From: Brevundimonas fluminis
Lineage (GTDB): Bacteria > Pseudomonadota > Alphaproteobacteria > Caulobacterales > Caulobacteraceae
Length of the DNA stretch: 64,000 bases
Reading direction: 5' to 3'
NCBI RefSeq assembly: GCF_003934285.1
Contig: NZ_RQWJ01000003.1
Coordinates: forward strand, 1-64,000
Part shown: positions 25,254 to 35,538 of the stretch, one piece after another
Layout of the letters: the number at the start of each line of letters is the position of its first letter
How positions within the stretch are numbered: position 1 is the first letter of the stretch
Notes under the pieces: model-generated
What the model was told of the DNA's origin: nothing
Seen by the model: the letters and a program-made list of their open reading frames with translations, nothing else
The model's database searches: none
Program-made: the position numbers and the translations under genes

Positions 25254-25406
25254 GGACGCCTCCTCGCGCCGACCCTAGGCCCCGCGAAATCCCGCGCCAA
25301 CGCCCTTGTGTGACGCGTACGCCACACCCAACTCAGGCCCAGCCGCACGGCGCGTCGCTTGCATGAGGACGCCCCGGCGGAAGTCCGCTTCTCGAAGGGA
25401 TGCACC
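25254..25406. promoter_or_regulatory. Divergent lysE-family/clpB promoter region
   Basis: The region holds a GTGTG-N10-CACAC inverted repeat (25308-25327). It also has a CTTG at 25305-25308 that could be the -35 of a heat-shock sigma-32 promoter, but no clear CCCCAT-type -10 follows. GCGGA-ag-TCCGC lies at 25377-25388. AAGGGA before GTG 25407 is the clpB ribosome binding site. Confidence 0.35.
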
Positions 25407-27995
<2,589 letters not shown>

Positions 27996-28088
27996 GCGGT
28001 CGGAGTCGCTCGCGGCGCTTCGGCCCGTGAGATCGGTCACTCCCGGCGGCCGCATGACAGGGGCCCGGCCAGTCGCTAGCGTCCCGGC

Positions 28089-28508
28089 ATGTTCGCCCGC
28101 TCAGCGCCGATCGTACTGGGCCTCGCCTGGCTCGCCGCCGCCGTCGGCGTCGTCTGCCTGGCTGTCGCGGCGGACATGTTGCTCGTGCACGTCCCGCTTC
28201 GTCTGATGCACGGGGACTTCGTGCTGAAGGGCTTGGCGGCGCTGTCGGTGATCTCGGCGGTGCTGGGGGTCGTCCGGGCTCGGACCCACGCCGTCATTGG
28301 GGCCGGGTGGGCGCTGGGCTGGGGCGCGCTGGGGGCCGTCTACGGCACGGCCACCGCGCGGCTGATGCTCATCAACATGAACCCGCCGATTCCGTTCTAC
28401 GTCTACGCGCCCCATTACGCAGAGGCGGCGTTCGTGCTTCTGATCGGCCTCACCGGCGCGATCCTCTGCCTCGTCGCGGCGAGCCTGCGCAGGCCTGCCA
28501 CGGACTGA
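28089..28508 (+). CDS. Small four-helix membrane protein, unknown
   Basis: This 139-aa protein has about four hydrophobic segments (APIVLGLAWLAAAVGVVCLAV, LKGLAALSVISAVLGVV, AVIGAGWALGWGALGAVYG, AAFVLLIGLTGAILCLVAAS) and short polar loops. No family is recognised. It follows clpB by 93 bp and is convergent with the Kelch gene. Coding bias and a plausible start support a real gene, but nothing indicates function. Confidence 0.6.
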   Translation: MFARSAPIVLGLAWLAAAVGVVCLAVAADMLLVHVPLRLMHGDFVLKGLAALSVISAVLGVVRARTHAVIGAGWALGWGALGAVYGTATARLMLINMNPPIPFYVYAPHYAEAAFVLLIGLTGAILCLVAASLRRPATD

Positions 28509-28553
28509 CGTCGACCGAAGCCCGAGCTCAGCGCGTGCCCCGGCTTACGCCCC

Positions 28554-29636
28554 TCACCCGCAGCTCATCTCCGGCCGATACACCTGCATGGCGTTCGTGC
28601 CCGTGTTGCCGCCGATCGTCACCGCCCCGCCGGGCAGGAAGACCCGGCCGTCGATGACCGCGCTGCCCTTCAGTCCGTGCACGGCGATGGGCAGGTCGGG
28701 AAGCTGCGTCCAGCGGTCCTCGCCGGGATGATAGCCGTAGGTGGTGGGCGTAAGGCCCAGCACATGGGTCGGCTCGCCCTCGCCGCCGAACACGAACATG
28801 CAGCCGTTGACGACCGCGCCGGTGATGCCGCCGCGCGGCGCGGGCAGGGGGGCGCCCCGGCTCCAGGCGCCGGTCGCGGGATCGAAGATCTCCACCACGT
28901 CGGTGCGCTCGGCGCCCGCGCCGGGGCCGAAGCGCCCGCCGGCGACGATCACCTTGCCGTTCAGGGCCACCATGGCGAGGTGGTTCCTCTGGGTCGGCAG
29001 GTCGGGCAGCCGCTCCCTGCTGTCGGTGGCGGGGTCATAGACCTCGAAGGCGTGGCCGCCGGGCGGACGGCCGCCGGCGACGTAGATCTTGCCGTCGATC
29101 ACCGCCTTGCCGCCGCCGCTGCGGGGCGTGGGCATGGGCCCGCGCGGAACCCAGCCGCCCACGGCCGGATCGTGCATCCAGACGTCGTTCACATAGACCT
29201 CGGGCTTGCCCGAACTGGCGCCGTCGCGCTCGCCGCCGATGACGTAGAGTTTGCCGTCCACCTCGGCGACCATGGCGTGGTGCAGGGCGTGCGGCAGCGG
29301 CGGGCCCAGGGTCCAGCGGCCGGTGCTGGGGTCGTAGACCTGGACCATACTGGTCGGCAGGCGGCCGGGGGGATAGCCGCCCAGCACCCAGATCTGGCCC
29401 CGGAACAGCGCCACGGAATGCTCCGACCGCGCCAGCGGCATGGCCGTGCCCAGGCTCCAGCCGTCGAACTCCGGCATGGTCCCCGGCGGCGGGCCGGCCG
29501 AGACGCGCGGGTTCCACGCCTCCCTCAGCTCGCCGCTTTCGACCGGCACGGCCGGACCCTGCGGCGGCCCCTGCTGGGCCCAGGCCGCGCTCCCCAGCGC
29601 GGTCGCCGCCGCCGTCGCGATCAGAACTGCCCGCAT
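28554..29636 (-). CDS. Exported Kelch-repeat beta-propeller protein
   Basis: This 360-aa protein has a signal peptide (MRAVLIATAAATALGSAAWAQ) and about six Kelch blades, visible as repeated GG pairs: IWVLGGYPPG, LYVIGGERDG, IYVAGGRPPG, VIVAGGRFGP, MFVFGGEGEP and VFLPGGAVT. Each blade carries the W or Y spaced after the GG. Kelch propellers bind proteins or sugars. Here it is probably periplasmic or extracellular and non-enzymatic, though galactose-oxidase-like enzymes share the fold and no copper ligands can be confirmed. Confidence 0.82.
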   Translation of the reverse strand: MRAVLIATAAATALGSAAWAQQGPPQGPAVPVESGELREAWNPRVSAGPPPGTMPEFDGWSLGTAMPLARSEHSVALFRGQIWVLGGYPPGRLPTSMVQVYDPSTGRWTLGPPLPHALHHAMVAEVDGKLYVIGGERDGASSGKPEVYVNDVWMHDPAVGGWVPRGPMPTPRSGGGKAVIDGKIYVAGGRPPGGHAFEVYDPATDSRERLPDLPTQRNHLAMVALNGKVIVAGGRFGPGAGAERTDVVEIFDPATGAWSRGAPLPAPRGGITGAVVNGCMFVFGGEGEPTHVLGLTPTTYGYHPGEDRWTQLPDLPIAVHGLKGSAVIDGRVFLPGGAVTIGGNTGTNAMQVYRPEMSCG

Positions 29637-29790
29637 CCTCTCTCCTCCCTGTTCCGACGGTCAGGAAATCGCCGTTTCGTGGCGGAGGCAAGGCGGAGGG
29701 TGGCCCCACCGTTCCTGACGCCGCCCCCTCCACGCCTTGCCCCGGCGGGCTGCGGGGGGCACGGTCGGGCCGGTGGAGGAGGACGACGGC

Positions 29791-30267
29791 ATGCGCATGA
29801 TCGGTCTGACGGCGGCGGCGCTCGGGGCGACGGCGGTTCTGGCGCCCACGGGCGGCGCGGCCTCGATCCCGCCGTCCTACCGCATCGTGGTGGTCTCCAC
29901 CGACGCCCAGACGCGGGCCCGGACCGACGCCCTGGTGCAGTACATGAGCGCCCACGAGGCCTTCCTTCGGGCCGAGCCCACCGCCCATCGCCACCGGTTC
30001 GAACCGTGTCTGACCGCGGCGGAGTACGAGACCTGCGTCGCCCCGCTGGTGCCGCTTCAGGCCAACTGGCAGGACCCGCCGCACGTGGTGATCCGGGCCG
30101 AGGCCGACGGCGGGGAGGGCCTGGCCCTGTCCTGTCTGCGGGCCGGCACGGAGGCGGTCCGGCCCCTGCGCCGCGCCCGCGTCGACGCCCGCGCGGCCAT
30201 ATTCGGCGAGGGCGAGACCCGCATCGCCGCCCTCCGCGCCGCCATGGACTGCATCGGCGGCGGTTGA
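29791..30267 (+). CDS. Exported protein of unknown function
   Basis: This 158-aa protein starts with a signal peptide (MRMIGLTAAALGATAVLAP). The mature part has four cysteines (FEPCLTAAEYETCVAP, LSCLRAG, MDCIGG) that could form two disulfides in the periplasm. GGAGGAGG eight bases before ATG 29791 is a very good ribosome binding site and decides the start over the longer frame. No family is recognised. It is divergent from the Kelch gene, with a 154-bp shared upstream region. Confidence 0.65.
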   Translation: MRMIGLTAAALGATAVLAPTGGAASIPPSYRIVVVSTDAQTRARTDALVQYMSAHEAFLRAEPTAHRHRFEPCLTAAEYETCVAPLVPLQANWQDPPHVVIRAEADGGEGLALSCLRAGTEAVRPLRRARVDARAAIFGEGETRIAALRAAMDCIGGG

Positions 30268-30344
30268 CCCGGGCGATCCCGCCACGTCCGGTCCTGACGC
30301 GGACGCCTGCGATCATCGCCGGGATGAAGGACGACGCCCCCCCA

Positions 30345-30371
30345 TCCGGACTGTCCGGACTGTCCGGACCC
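30345..30371. repeat. Tandem 9-bp repeat (TCCGGACTG) x3
   Basis: Two exact copies of TCCGGACTG and a third ending in CC lie head to tail, followed by CCCTGTTTTTCGGGG, a small hairpin with a T-rich loop. They lie in the 240-bp gap before phaB. They may be a slippage-prone repeat or part of a termination structure after the upstream gene. Confidence 0.6.
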
Positions 30372-30507
30372 TGTTTTTCGGGGTGACGGCCGGCCGCCCC
30401 GCGGCGGGCGAACGCCGCTTTTCGCGCAACGCCCGGCAAGCTAAAGCGTATTTCGAAGCAGGGGCCCGGGTGAGAGGCGCCGCCGGTCAGGAAACAAGGA
30501 AGCGCAC

Positions 30508-31233
30508 ATGGCTCGAGTGGCACTGGTGACGGGCGGGACCCGCGGCATCGGCAAGGCGATCGTCGAGCGGCTGAAGGCCGACGGCATGGAGGTCGCCGCC
30601 GGCTACTCCGGCAACGTCGAGGCGGCCGAGGCGACCGCGCGCGAGCTGGGCGTCATGGTGGTCAAGGGCAACGTCGGCTCGTTCGAGGACTGCGAGCGCG
30701 CCGTGAAGGAGGTCGAGGACCGGCTGGGGCCGATCGACGTCCTTGTGAACAACGCCGGCATCACCCGCGACGGCTTCTTCCACAAGATGACCCACGACCA
30801 GTGGTCCGACGTGATCCGCGTCAACATGGACTCGGTCTTCAACATGACGCGCCAGGTCATCGGCGGCATGCGCGACCGCGGCTTCGGCCGCATCGTCAAC
30901 ATCTCTTCGATCAACGGCCAGAAGGGCCAGATCGGCCAGACCAACTATTCCGCCGCCAAGGCCGGCATGATCGGCTTCACCAAGGCGCTGGCGCTGGAGA
31001 ACGCGCGCAAGGGCGTGACGGTGAACTGCATCGCGCCGGGCTACATCGACACCGAGATGGTCGGGGCCATGGACGAGAAGGTGCTGGCCGGGATCGTCGC
31101 CCAGATCCCGGTTGGAAGACTCGGAAAAGGTGAGGAAATCGCGGACATGGTCTCGTGGCTTGCGGGCGAACGTGCCGGATATGTCACAGGCTGCACCCTT
31201 TCCCTGAACGGCGGTCAGTATCTCGTCGGCTGA
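30508..31233 (+). CDS. phaB: Acetoacetyl-CoA reductase PhaB
   Basis: This 241-aa short-chain dehydrogenase has the NADPH loop TGGTRGIGKAI and NNAGITRD. Its catalytic tetrad lies in NISSINGQKGQIGQTNYSAAKAG (Ser, Tyr, Lys), followed by IAPGYIDTEMV and the C-terminal SLNGGQYLVG. The SINGQKGQ(F/I)GQTNYSAAKAG block and the ending are diagnostic for PhaB over FabG. It makes (R)-3-hydroxybutyryl-CoA for polyhydroxybutyrate. No PHA synthase or thiolase gene is adjacent in this window. AAGGAAG before the ATG is a good ribosome binding site. Confidence 0.93.
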   Translation: MARVALVTGGTRGIGKAIVERLKADGMEVAAGYSGNVEAAEATARELGVMVVKGNVGSFEDCERAVKEVEDRLGPIDVLVNNAGITRDGFFHKMTHDQWSDVIRVNMDSVFNMTRQVIGGMRDRGFGRIVNISSINGQKGQIGQTNYSAAKAGMIGFTKALALENARKGVTVNCIAPGYIDTEMVGAMDEKVLAGIVAQIPVGRLGKGEEIADMVSWLAGERAGYVTGCTLSLNGGQYLVG

Positions 31234-31281
31234 CGGAATCCGGCCCAAAATCCGCCGCGGCTCCCCATTCAAGTGCGGTTC

Positions 31282-32052
31282 ATGAAGTCTTCGGTGCGGC
31301 TCAGGACGGCGTTCGCGCCGCTGCTGACCGCGACGGCGCTGGCCGTCGCGGGGCTGGGCCTGTGCGCCGACGCGGCCGCCGCCCAGAGCGGCGCCATCCT
31401 CCGCGGGGAGGCGCCCGGCCGCAGCCGCCAGGCCATGCCCGAAACCGGCCGCTACGTCGCCGAGACGGGGCAGAGCTTCGTGCTGGACCGCTCGGGTCCC
31501 CGCACCCTGATGCGGTTCGAGCGCTCGAACGAGGTCTGGGTCCTGCGGCCCCAGCCGGCCCCGCGCGGCGACGTCATCCTGCGCAACGACGCCGGCGACC
31601 AGGTGCTGCGCGTCACGCCCGACGGGGCCATGACCCTGTACACGGCGGCCGCGCCGCAGGGCGTGCCCGTGTCGTCCGAGGGCTCCGCAGCCCGCCTGCT
31701 GCCGCCGACCCTGACGGCCGTGCAGATGGCCAACTTCATCATTCACCAGAGCGGCCGCGCGACCAACGCCGTGGGCCGGCTGGTCATCGTCGACATGGAG
31801 ATCGGCCGGGGCTCCGAGGCCGTGGCCGCCGACGCCCTGTCGACCGCGGTCGAGGCCCTGGTGCGCATGTCGCGATCCGCCGGCCTGCGCCAGGACGCGG
31901 GCCGCGTGCGCCGCATCGTGGTGACCGATCAGGGCCGTCCCCGCATCACCTTCGCGCGCGGGGTCCTGACCATCGTCATCGACCCGACCGCCGGCTACGC
32001 CGGCCGACCCTCCTCGGCCCGCATCGCCCGGGTCATCTCGGGCGTCGAATAG
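31282..32052 (+). CDS. Exported DUF4908-like protein
   Basis: This 256-aa protein has a signal peptide (MKSSVRLRTAFAPLLTATALAVAG, cleavage near AAAAQ). Its mature domain resembles a secreted family seen in Caulobacterales (DUF4908-like). It has SFVLDRSGPRTLMRFERSNEVWVL, GDVILRNDAGDQVLRVTPDGAMTLY, and a C-terminal RITFARGVLTIVIDPTAGYAGRPSS segment. Its function is unknown. ATG 31282 is preferred to GTG 31273. It ends 4 bp before the convergent gloB stop. Confidence 0.7.
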   Translation: MKSSVRLRTAFAPLLTATALAVAGLGLCADAAAAQSGAILRGEAPGRSRQAMPETGRYVAETGQSFVLDRSGPRTLMRFERSNEVWVLRPQPAPRGDVILRNDAGDQVLRVTPDGAMTLYTAAAPQGVPVSSEGSAARLLPPTLTAVQMANFIIHQSGRATNAVGRLVIVDMEIGRGSEAVAADALSTAVEALVRMSRSAGLRQDAGRVRRIVVTDQGRPRITFARGVLTIVIDPTAGYAGRPSSARIARVISGVE

Positions 32053-32055
32053 GCC

Positions 32056-32784
32056 TCAGCCGACGAACGCGTCCTTGGCCGCGCGGCGCAGGGCGAAGGT
32101 CTCCGCGTCCCCCGCCGTCAGGAAGGGGTTGAAGCGCCGCTCCGTCCCGACCGTCGTCGGCACGGTCGGCTCGCCCCGCGCCCGCCGGGCCCGCAGCTCC
32201 GCCACATGGGCCGCCAGTTCCGGCCGGTCGTCCACGGTCACGGCGAAGGCGGCATTGCCCAGCGCATATTCGTGCGCCCCCCACAGCCGCGTCGCCCCGT
32301 CCCAGCCGGCGACCGCCGACAGGCTGTCCCACATCTGCGCCGGCGCGCCCTCGAACAGGCGGCCGCAGCCCAGCGGGAAGATCACGTCGCCGACGAACGC
32401 CTCGCGCGCTTCTCGTGCCAGAAAGACGACGTGCCCCAGGGTGTGGCCCGGGGTGTCCAGAACCTCGAAGGTCGTCGTTCCCAGCCCGACCCGGTCGCCG
32501 CCGGCCACGACGCGATCCAGCGGCGCGGCGCGGCGCACCTCTTCCGGCCCGACGATCTCGCAGCCCGTCGCGCCTTTCAGCGCCCCGTTCCCCTGGGTGT
32601 GATCCGGATGCCAGTGGGTGTTCAGCAGCAGGTCCAGCCGCCCCCAGCCGCTGGCCTCCAGATCGGCGAGGATCGCCGCCGCGTCCGGCGCGTCCACCGC
32701 CGCCACGGCCCCGCTCGCGGAGTCGCGGACCAGAAAGCCGTAGTTGTCCGAAAGGCAGGGGAACAGGCGCACGTCCAGGGTCAT
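32056..32784 (-). CDS. gloB: Hydroxyacylglutathione hydrolase (glyoxalase II)
   Basis: This 242-aa metallo-beta-lactamase-fold enzyme hydrolyses S-D-lactoylglutathione to lactate and glutathione, the second step of methylglyoxal detoxification. It has the T-H-x-H-x-D-H metal motif (LNTHWHPDHTQGN), TPGHTLGH, the metal-bridging FVGDVIFPLGCGRLFEG and GAHEYALGNAAFA. The C-terminal RRFNPFLT segment is typical of the glutathione-binding domain. It is divergent from a methyltransferase gene, a common alphaproteobacterial arrangement. Confidence 0.93.
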   Translation of the reverse strand: MTLDVRLFPCLSDNYGFLVRDSASGAVAAVDAPDAAAILADLEASGWGRLDLLLNTHWHPDHTQGNGALKGATGCEIVGPEEVRRAAPLDRVVAGGDRVGLGTTTFEVLDTPGHTLGHVVFLAREAREAFVGDVIFPLGCGRLFEGAPAQMWDSLSAVAGWDGATRLWGAHEYALGNAAFAVTVDDRPELAAHVAELRARRARGEPTVPTTVGTERRFNPFLTAGDAETFALRRAAKDAFVG

Positions 32785-32829
32785 GACCGCATCCTAGCGG
32801 CGCGCGTCCGCCCGGCCTATCCTGCAGGC

Positions 32830-33582
32830 ATGCGGCGTGGCGTCGAGGAATTGCGGGCCTTCTACGGTGAGGCGGCCGGACAGGTCGTCCGCCGCCTGGT
32901 CGCGCGGCGTCTGGACGACGCCTGGGGCGAGGCCGCCGGCTGCGACGTCCTGGGCCTCGGCTACGCCGTGCCGTGGCTCGACGCCTTCGTCGGCGCTCGT
33001 CGGCAGGTCGCGGCCATGCCGGGCGGGCAGGGGGCCGAGACCTGGCCCCCGGTGGGGCGCAACCGCACGGTCCTGGTCGACGAGCGCGCCCTGCCGTTCG
33101 CGGCGGGGACCTTCGATCGCATTCTGCTGGTCCATGCGCTGGAAGAGGCCGACGCCCCCGCCCAGGTGCTGGCCGAAGCGGTCAGGGTTCTGAGCCCCAC
33201 GGGCCGCGTCATCCTCGCGGCCGCCGCGCGCGGGGGGCTGTGGGCGCGCGCGGATTCGACGCCGTTCGGCCATGGCCGCCCCTTCACGCGCCGCCAGCTC
33301 GAGGGACTGGTGCGGCAGGTGGGGCTGGAGCCCTCGGCCTGGTCCCAGACCCTGTACGTGCCGCCGTGGCGTCCTCTGCTGGGCGCCGCCGACGGCTTCG
33401 AGGAGATCGGCCGCCGCGTCGCGCCGGGCTTCGCCGGCCTGATCCTGCTGGAGGCCACGCGTCAGGCGTACGCCCGCGTCCGGCCCTCCGGCGCCGTGGC
33501 GACGGTCCCGGTCACGCCGGGTCTCCAGCCGGCGCCGGCCGCGCGCGGCGCGCGTCTGGTCGCGGACGGCGAACCGCACTAG
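32830..33582 (+). CDS. SAM-dependent methyltransferase
   Basis: This 250-aa class-I methyltransferase of the type often found next to gloB has a SAM-binding region at CDVLGLGYAVPWLDAF, an acidic LVDERALPFAAGTFDRILLVHALEEAD (motif IV region) and a VLSPTGRVILAAA strand. The substrate is unknown. It starts at ATG 32830; the longer reading frame upstream is antisense to gloB. It is followed after 11 bp by sixA. Confidence 0.82.
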   Translation: MRRGVEELRAFYGEAAGQVVRRLVARRLDDAWGEAAGCDVLGLGYAVPWLDAFVGARRQVAAMPGGQGAETWPPVGRNRTVLVDERALPFAAGTFDRILLVHALEEADAPAQVLAEAVRVLSPTGRVILAAAARGGLWARADSTPFGHGRPFTRRQLEGLVRQVGLEPSAWSQTLYVPPWRPLLGAADGFEEIGRRVAPGFAGLILLEATRQAYARVRPSGAVATVPVTPGLQPAPAARGARLVADGEPH

Positions 33583-33593
33583 ACCGGCGGCTC

Positions 33594-34106
33594 ATGAACC
33601 GGCTCATCCTCATGCGGCACGCGAAGGCCGAGCGCGACAGCGGGTCCGGCAGGGACATGGACCGGCCGCTCAGCTCGCGGGGCGTGGCGGACGCGGGACT
33701 GGTGGCCCGCGCCCTGGCCGACCGCGGCGTGCGCCCGGACGTGGCTCTCGTTTCGGCGGCGGCGCGCACGCGTCAGACCTGGGACGCCGCCCACGACGCC
33801 TTCGGCGACGTGCAGGTGGCGATCGAGCCGGCGCTTTACGACGCCTCCGCCGGCGCCCTGCGCCGCGCCGTCGAGGCGCAGGGGGACCGGGCCGGCTGCC
33901 TGATCCTCATCGCGCACAATCCCGGCGTCCACCAACTGGCCGTTGAGCTGCTGATCGAAGGGGCCGCCTCGCCCACCGCCATCGAGCGGTTCGCGAGCGG
34001 CTTCCCCACCGGCGCCGCGGCGGTTTTCGCGCTGGACGCCAACGGCCGGGCCTCCCTGGAGCTGTTCCTCAAGCCTCGGGACGTCGGCGGCGGGGCCGAG
34101 GCGTGA
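33594..34106 (+). CDS. SixA-type histidine phosphatase
   Basis: This 170-aa member of the histidine phosphatase superfamily has the RHG-type motif ILMRHAKAERD near the N-terminus, where the His is the phospho-acceptor, and the second catalytic His in LILIAHNPGVHQLA. SixA proteins dephosphorylate phosphohistidine in phosphorelay or nitrogen-PTS HPt proteins. The target here is unproven. It overlaps the DUF952 gene by 4 nt (GTGA), so the two are translationally coupled. Confidence 0.88.
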   Translation: MNRLILMRHAKAERDSGSGRDMDRPLSSRGVADAGLVARALADRGVRPDVALVSAAARTRQTWDAAHDAFGDVQVAIEPALYDASAGALRRAVEAQGDRAGCLILIAHNPGVHQLAVELLIEGAASPTAIERFASGFPTGAAAVFALDANGRASLELFLKPRDVGGGAEA

Positions 34107-34444
34107 CCACGGCGTTCAAGATCGTCGACGCGGCCGAGTGGGACGCGGCCCGCGCCGCCGGCGCCTACGCCGGATCGGCCGTCGACCTGCAGGACGGCTA
34201 CATCCACCTGTCGACCGCGGACCAGCTTGAGGAGACCGCGCGCCGTCACTACGCCGGTCGCGAGGGCCTGCGCCTCCTCGAGGTGGATCTGGACCGGCTG
34301 GGCGCGGTGAAGTGGGAGCCTTCTCGCGGCGGCGCCCTGTTTCCGCATCAGCACGGCGAGCTGCCCGTCGCGGCGGTGGTGGGCGACCGGTCCCTGTCCG
34401 TCTCGGCCGACGGCGTCATGATCGTGGGCGCGACGGATGCTTGA
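34103..34444 (+). CDS. DUF952 family protein
   Basis: This 113-aa protein is a recognisable DUF952 member: FKIVDAAEWDAARAAGAYAGS, then DGYIHLSTADQLEETARRHYAG and FPHQHGELPV. The family is small and cytoplasmic and its biochemical role is unknown. Its GTG start overlaps the sixA stop, and its stop overlaps the pyrD ATG by 8 nt, so it sits in a tight sixA-DUF952-pyrD operon. Confidence 0.9.
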   Translation: MTTAFKIVDAAEWDAARAAGAYAGSAVDLQDGYIHLSTADQLEETARRHYAGREGLRLLEVDLDRLGAVKWEPSRGGALFPHQHGELPVAAVVGDRSLSVSADGVMIVGATDA

Positions 34445-35471
34445 GGCCCTCGCCGCGCCCGTCCTGCGCCGCATGGATCCGGAGACGGCCCATCGGCTGG
34501 CGATCCGGGGGCTGGCCCTCATGCCCGCGCCGCGTCCGGCCGCGCCCGATCCGATGCTCACGACCCGTCTGGCCGGCCTGACCCTGCCCAACCCGGTCGG
34601 CCTCGCCGCCGGGCTGGACAAGAACGCGGAGGCGTTGGGCGGCCTCGCCCGGCTCGGCTTCGGCTTCGTCGAAGCGGGCTCGGTCACGCCCCGGCCACAG
34701 GAGGGCAACCCGCGGCCGCGGCTGTTCCGGCTGAACGAGGACGCGGCGGTGATCAACCGCATGGGGTTCAACAACGCGGGGCTGGAGGCCTTCGCCGCGC
34801 GGCTGGACCGCCGGCCGCCCGGCGTGCTGGTCGGGGCCAATCTGGGGGCCAACAAGGACTCGGAAGATCGCGCCGCGGATTACGTGACCGGCCTGCGGCG
34901 TCTCGCCGGCAAGGCCGACTGGTTCACCGTCAACGTGTCCTCCCCCAACACCCCCGGCCTGCGCGCCCTGCAGGGCCGCGACGCGCTGGACGACCTGCTG
35001 GGCCGCGTGGCCGAGGCGCGCCCGGCCGACGGAGCGCCGGTGTTTCTGAAGATCGCGCCCGATCTGGAACCGGCCGAGATCGTCGAGATCGTGCAGGCCG
35101 CCCGGGTGTGGAAGCTGGACGGCCTGATCGTGTCGAACACCACGATCTCCCGACCCGCCGACCTGCGTTCGGCCCGCGCGGGCGAGACCGGGGGACTTTC
35201 CGGCGCCCCGTTGAAGCCTCTGGCGCGCCGGGCTCTGGGCCTCGCTGTGGAGGCGGCCGAAGGCCGTCTGGCGCTGATCGCCGCGGGCGGAATCGACTCG
35301 GGCGAGGAGGTTCTGCATCGCCTCCGCCAGGGCGCCGCGGCGGTGCAGCTCTACTCCGCTCTCGTGCACCACGGTCCCGGCCTGGTCCGCAGGATCCTCG
35401 CCGACCTCAAGGCACGCCTGCGCGCCGAGGGATTCACCACGATTTCCGAGGCCGTCGGCGCGTCCCGTTGA
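34437..35471 (+). CDS. pyrD: Dihydroorotate dehydrogenase (quinone), class 2
   Basis: This 344-aa enzyme oxidises dihydroorotate to orotate and passes electrons to quinone at the inner membrane, the fourth step of UMP synthesis. FMN- and substrate-binding segments are NPVGLAAGLDKNAEALGG, INRMGFNNAGL, NVSSPNTPGLR (with the catalytic Ser of class 2), LIVSNTT and AAGGIDSGEEV. The N-terminal helix region (MLEALAAPVLRRMDPETAHRLAIRGLA) is the membrane-association element that marks class 2. Confidence 0.97.
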   Translation: MLEALAAPVLRRMDPETAHRLAIRGLALMPAPRPAAPDPMLTTRLAGLTLPNPVGLAAGLDKNAEALGGLARLGFGFVEAGSVTPRPQEGNPRPRLFRLNEDAAVINRMGFNNAGLEAFAARLDRRPPGVLVGANLGANKDSEDRAADYVTGLRRLAGKADWFTVNVSSPNTPGLRALQGRDALDDLLGRVAEARPADGAPVFLKIAPDLEPAEIVEIVQAARVWKLDGLIVSNTTISRPADLRSARAGETGGLSGAPLKPLARRALGLAVEAAEGRLALIAAGGIDSGEEVLHRLRQGAAAVQLYSALVHHGPGLVRRILADLKARLRAEGFTTISEAVGASR

Positions 35472-35538
35472 CGGGGCGTTAGGGCAGAGGCGGGCATGCT
35501 GACGGACCGGAAGTCCGCTTCCTTGTCGGGGAGACCGC

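Noticed and set aside
25305..25330. Sigma-32 heat-shock promoter for clpB
   Set aside because: A CTTG is present but no recognisable CCCCAT-type -10 at the right distance, so it is mentioned only as a possibility.
30324..30386. A 20-codon open frame (MKDDAPPSGLSGLSGPCFSG) before phaB
   Set aside because: It is produced by the 9-bp tandem repeat and a small hairpin, has no convincing ribosome binding site spacing and resembles nothing known.
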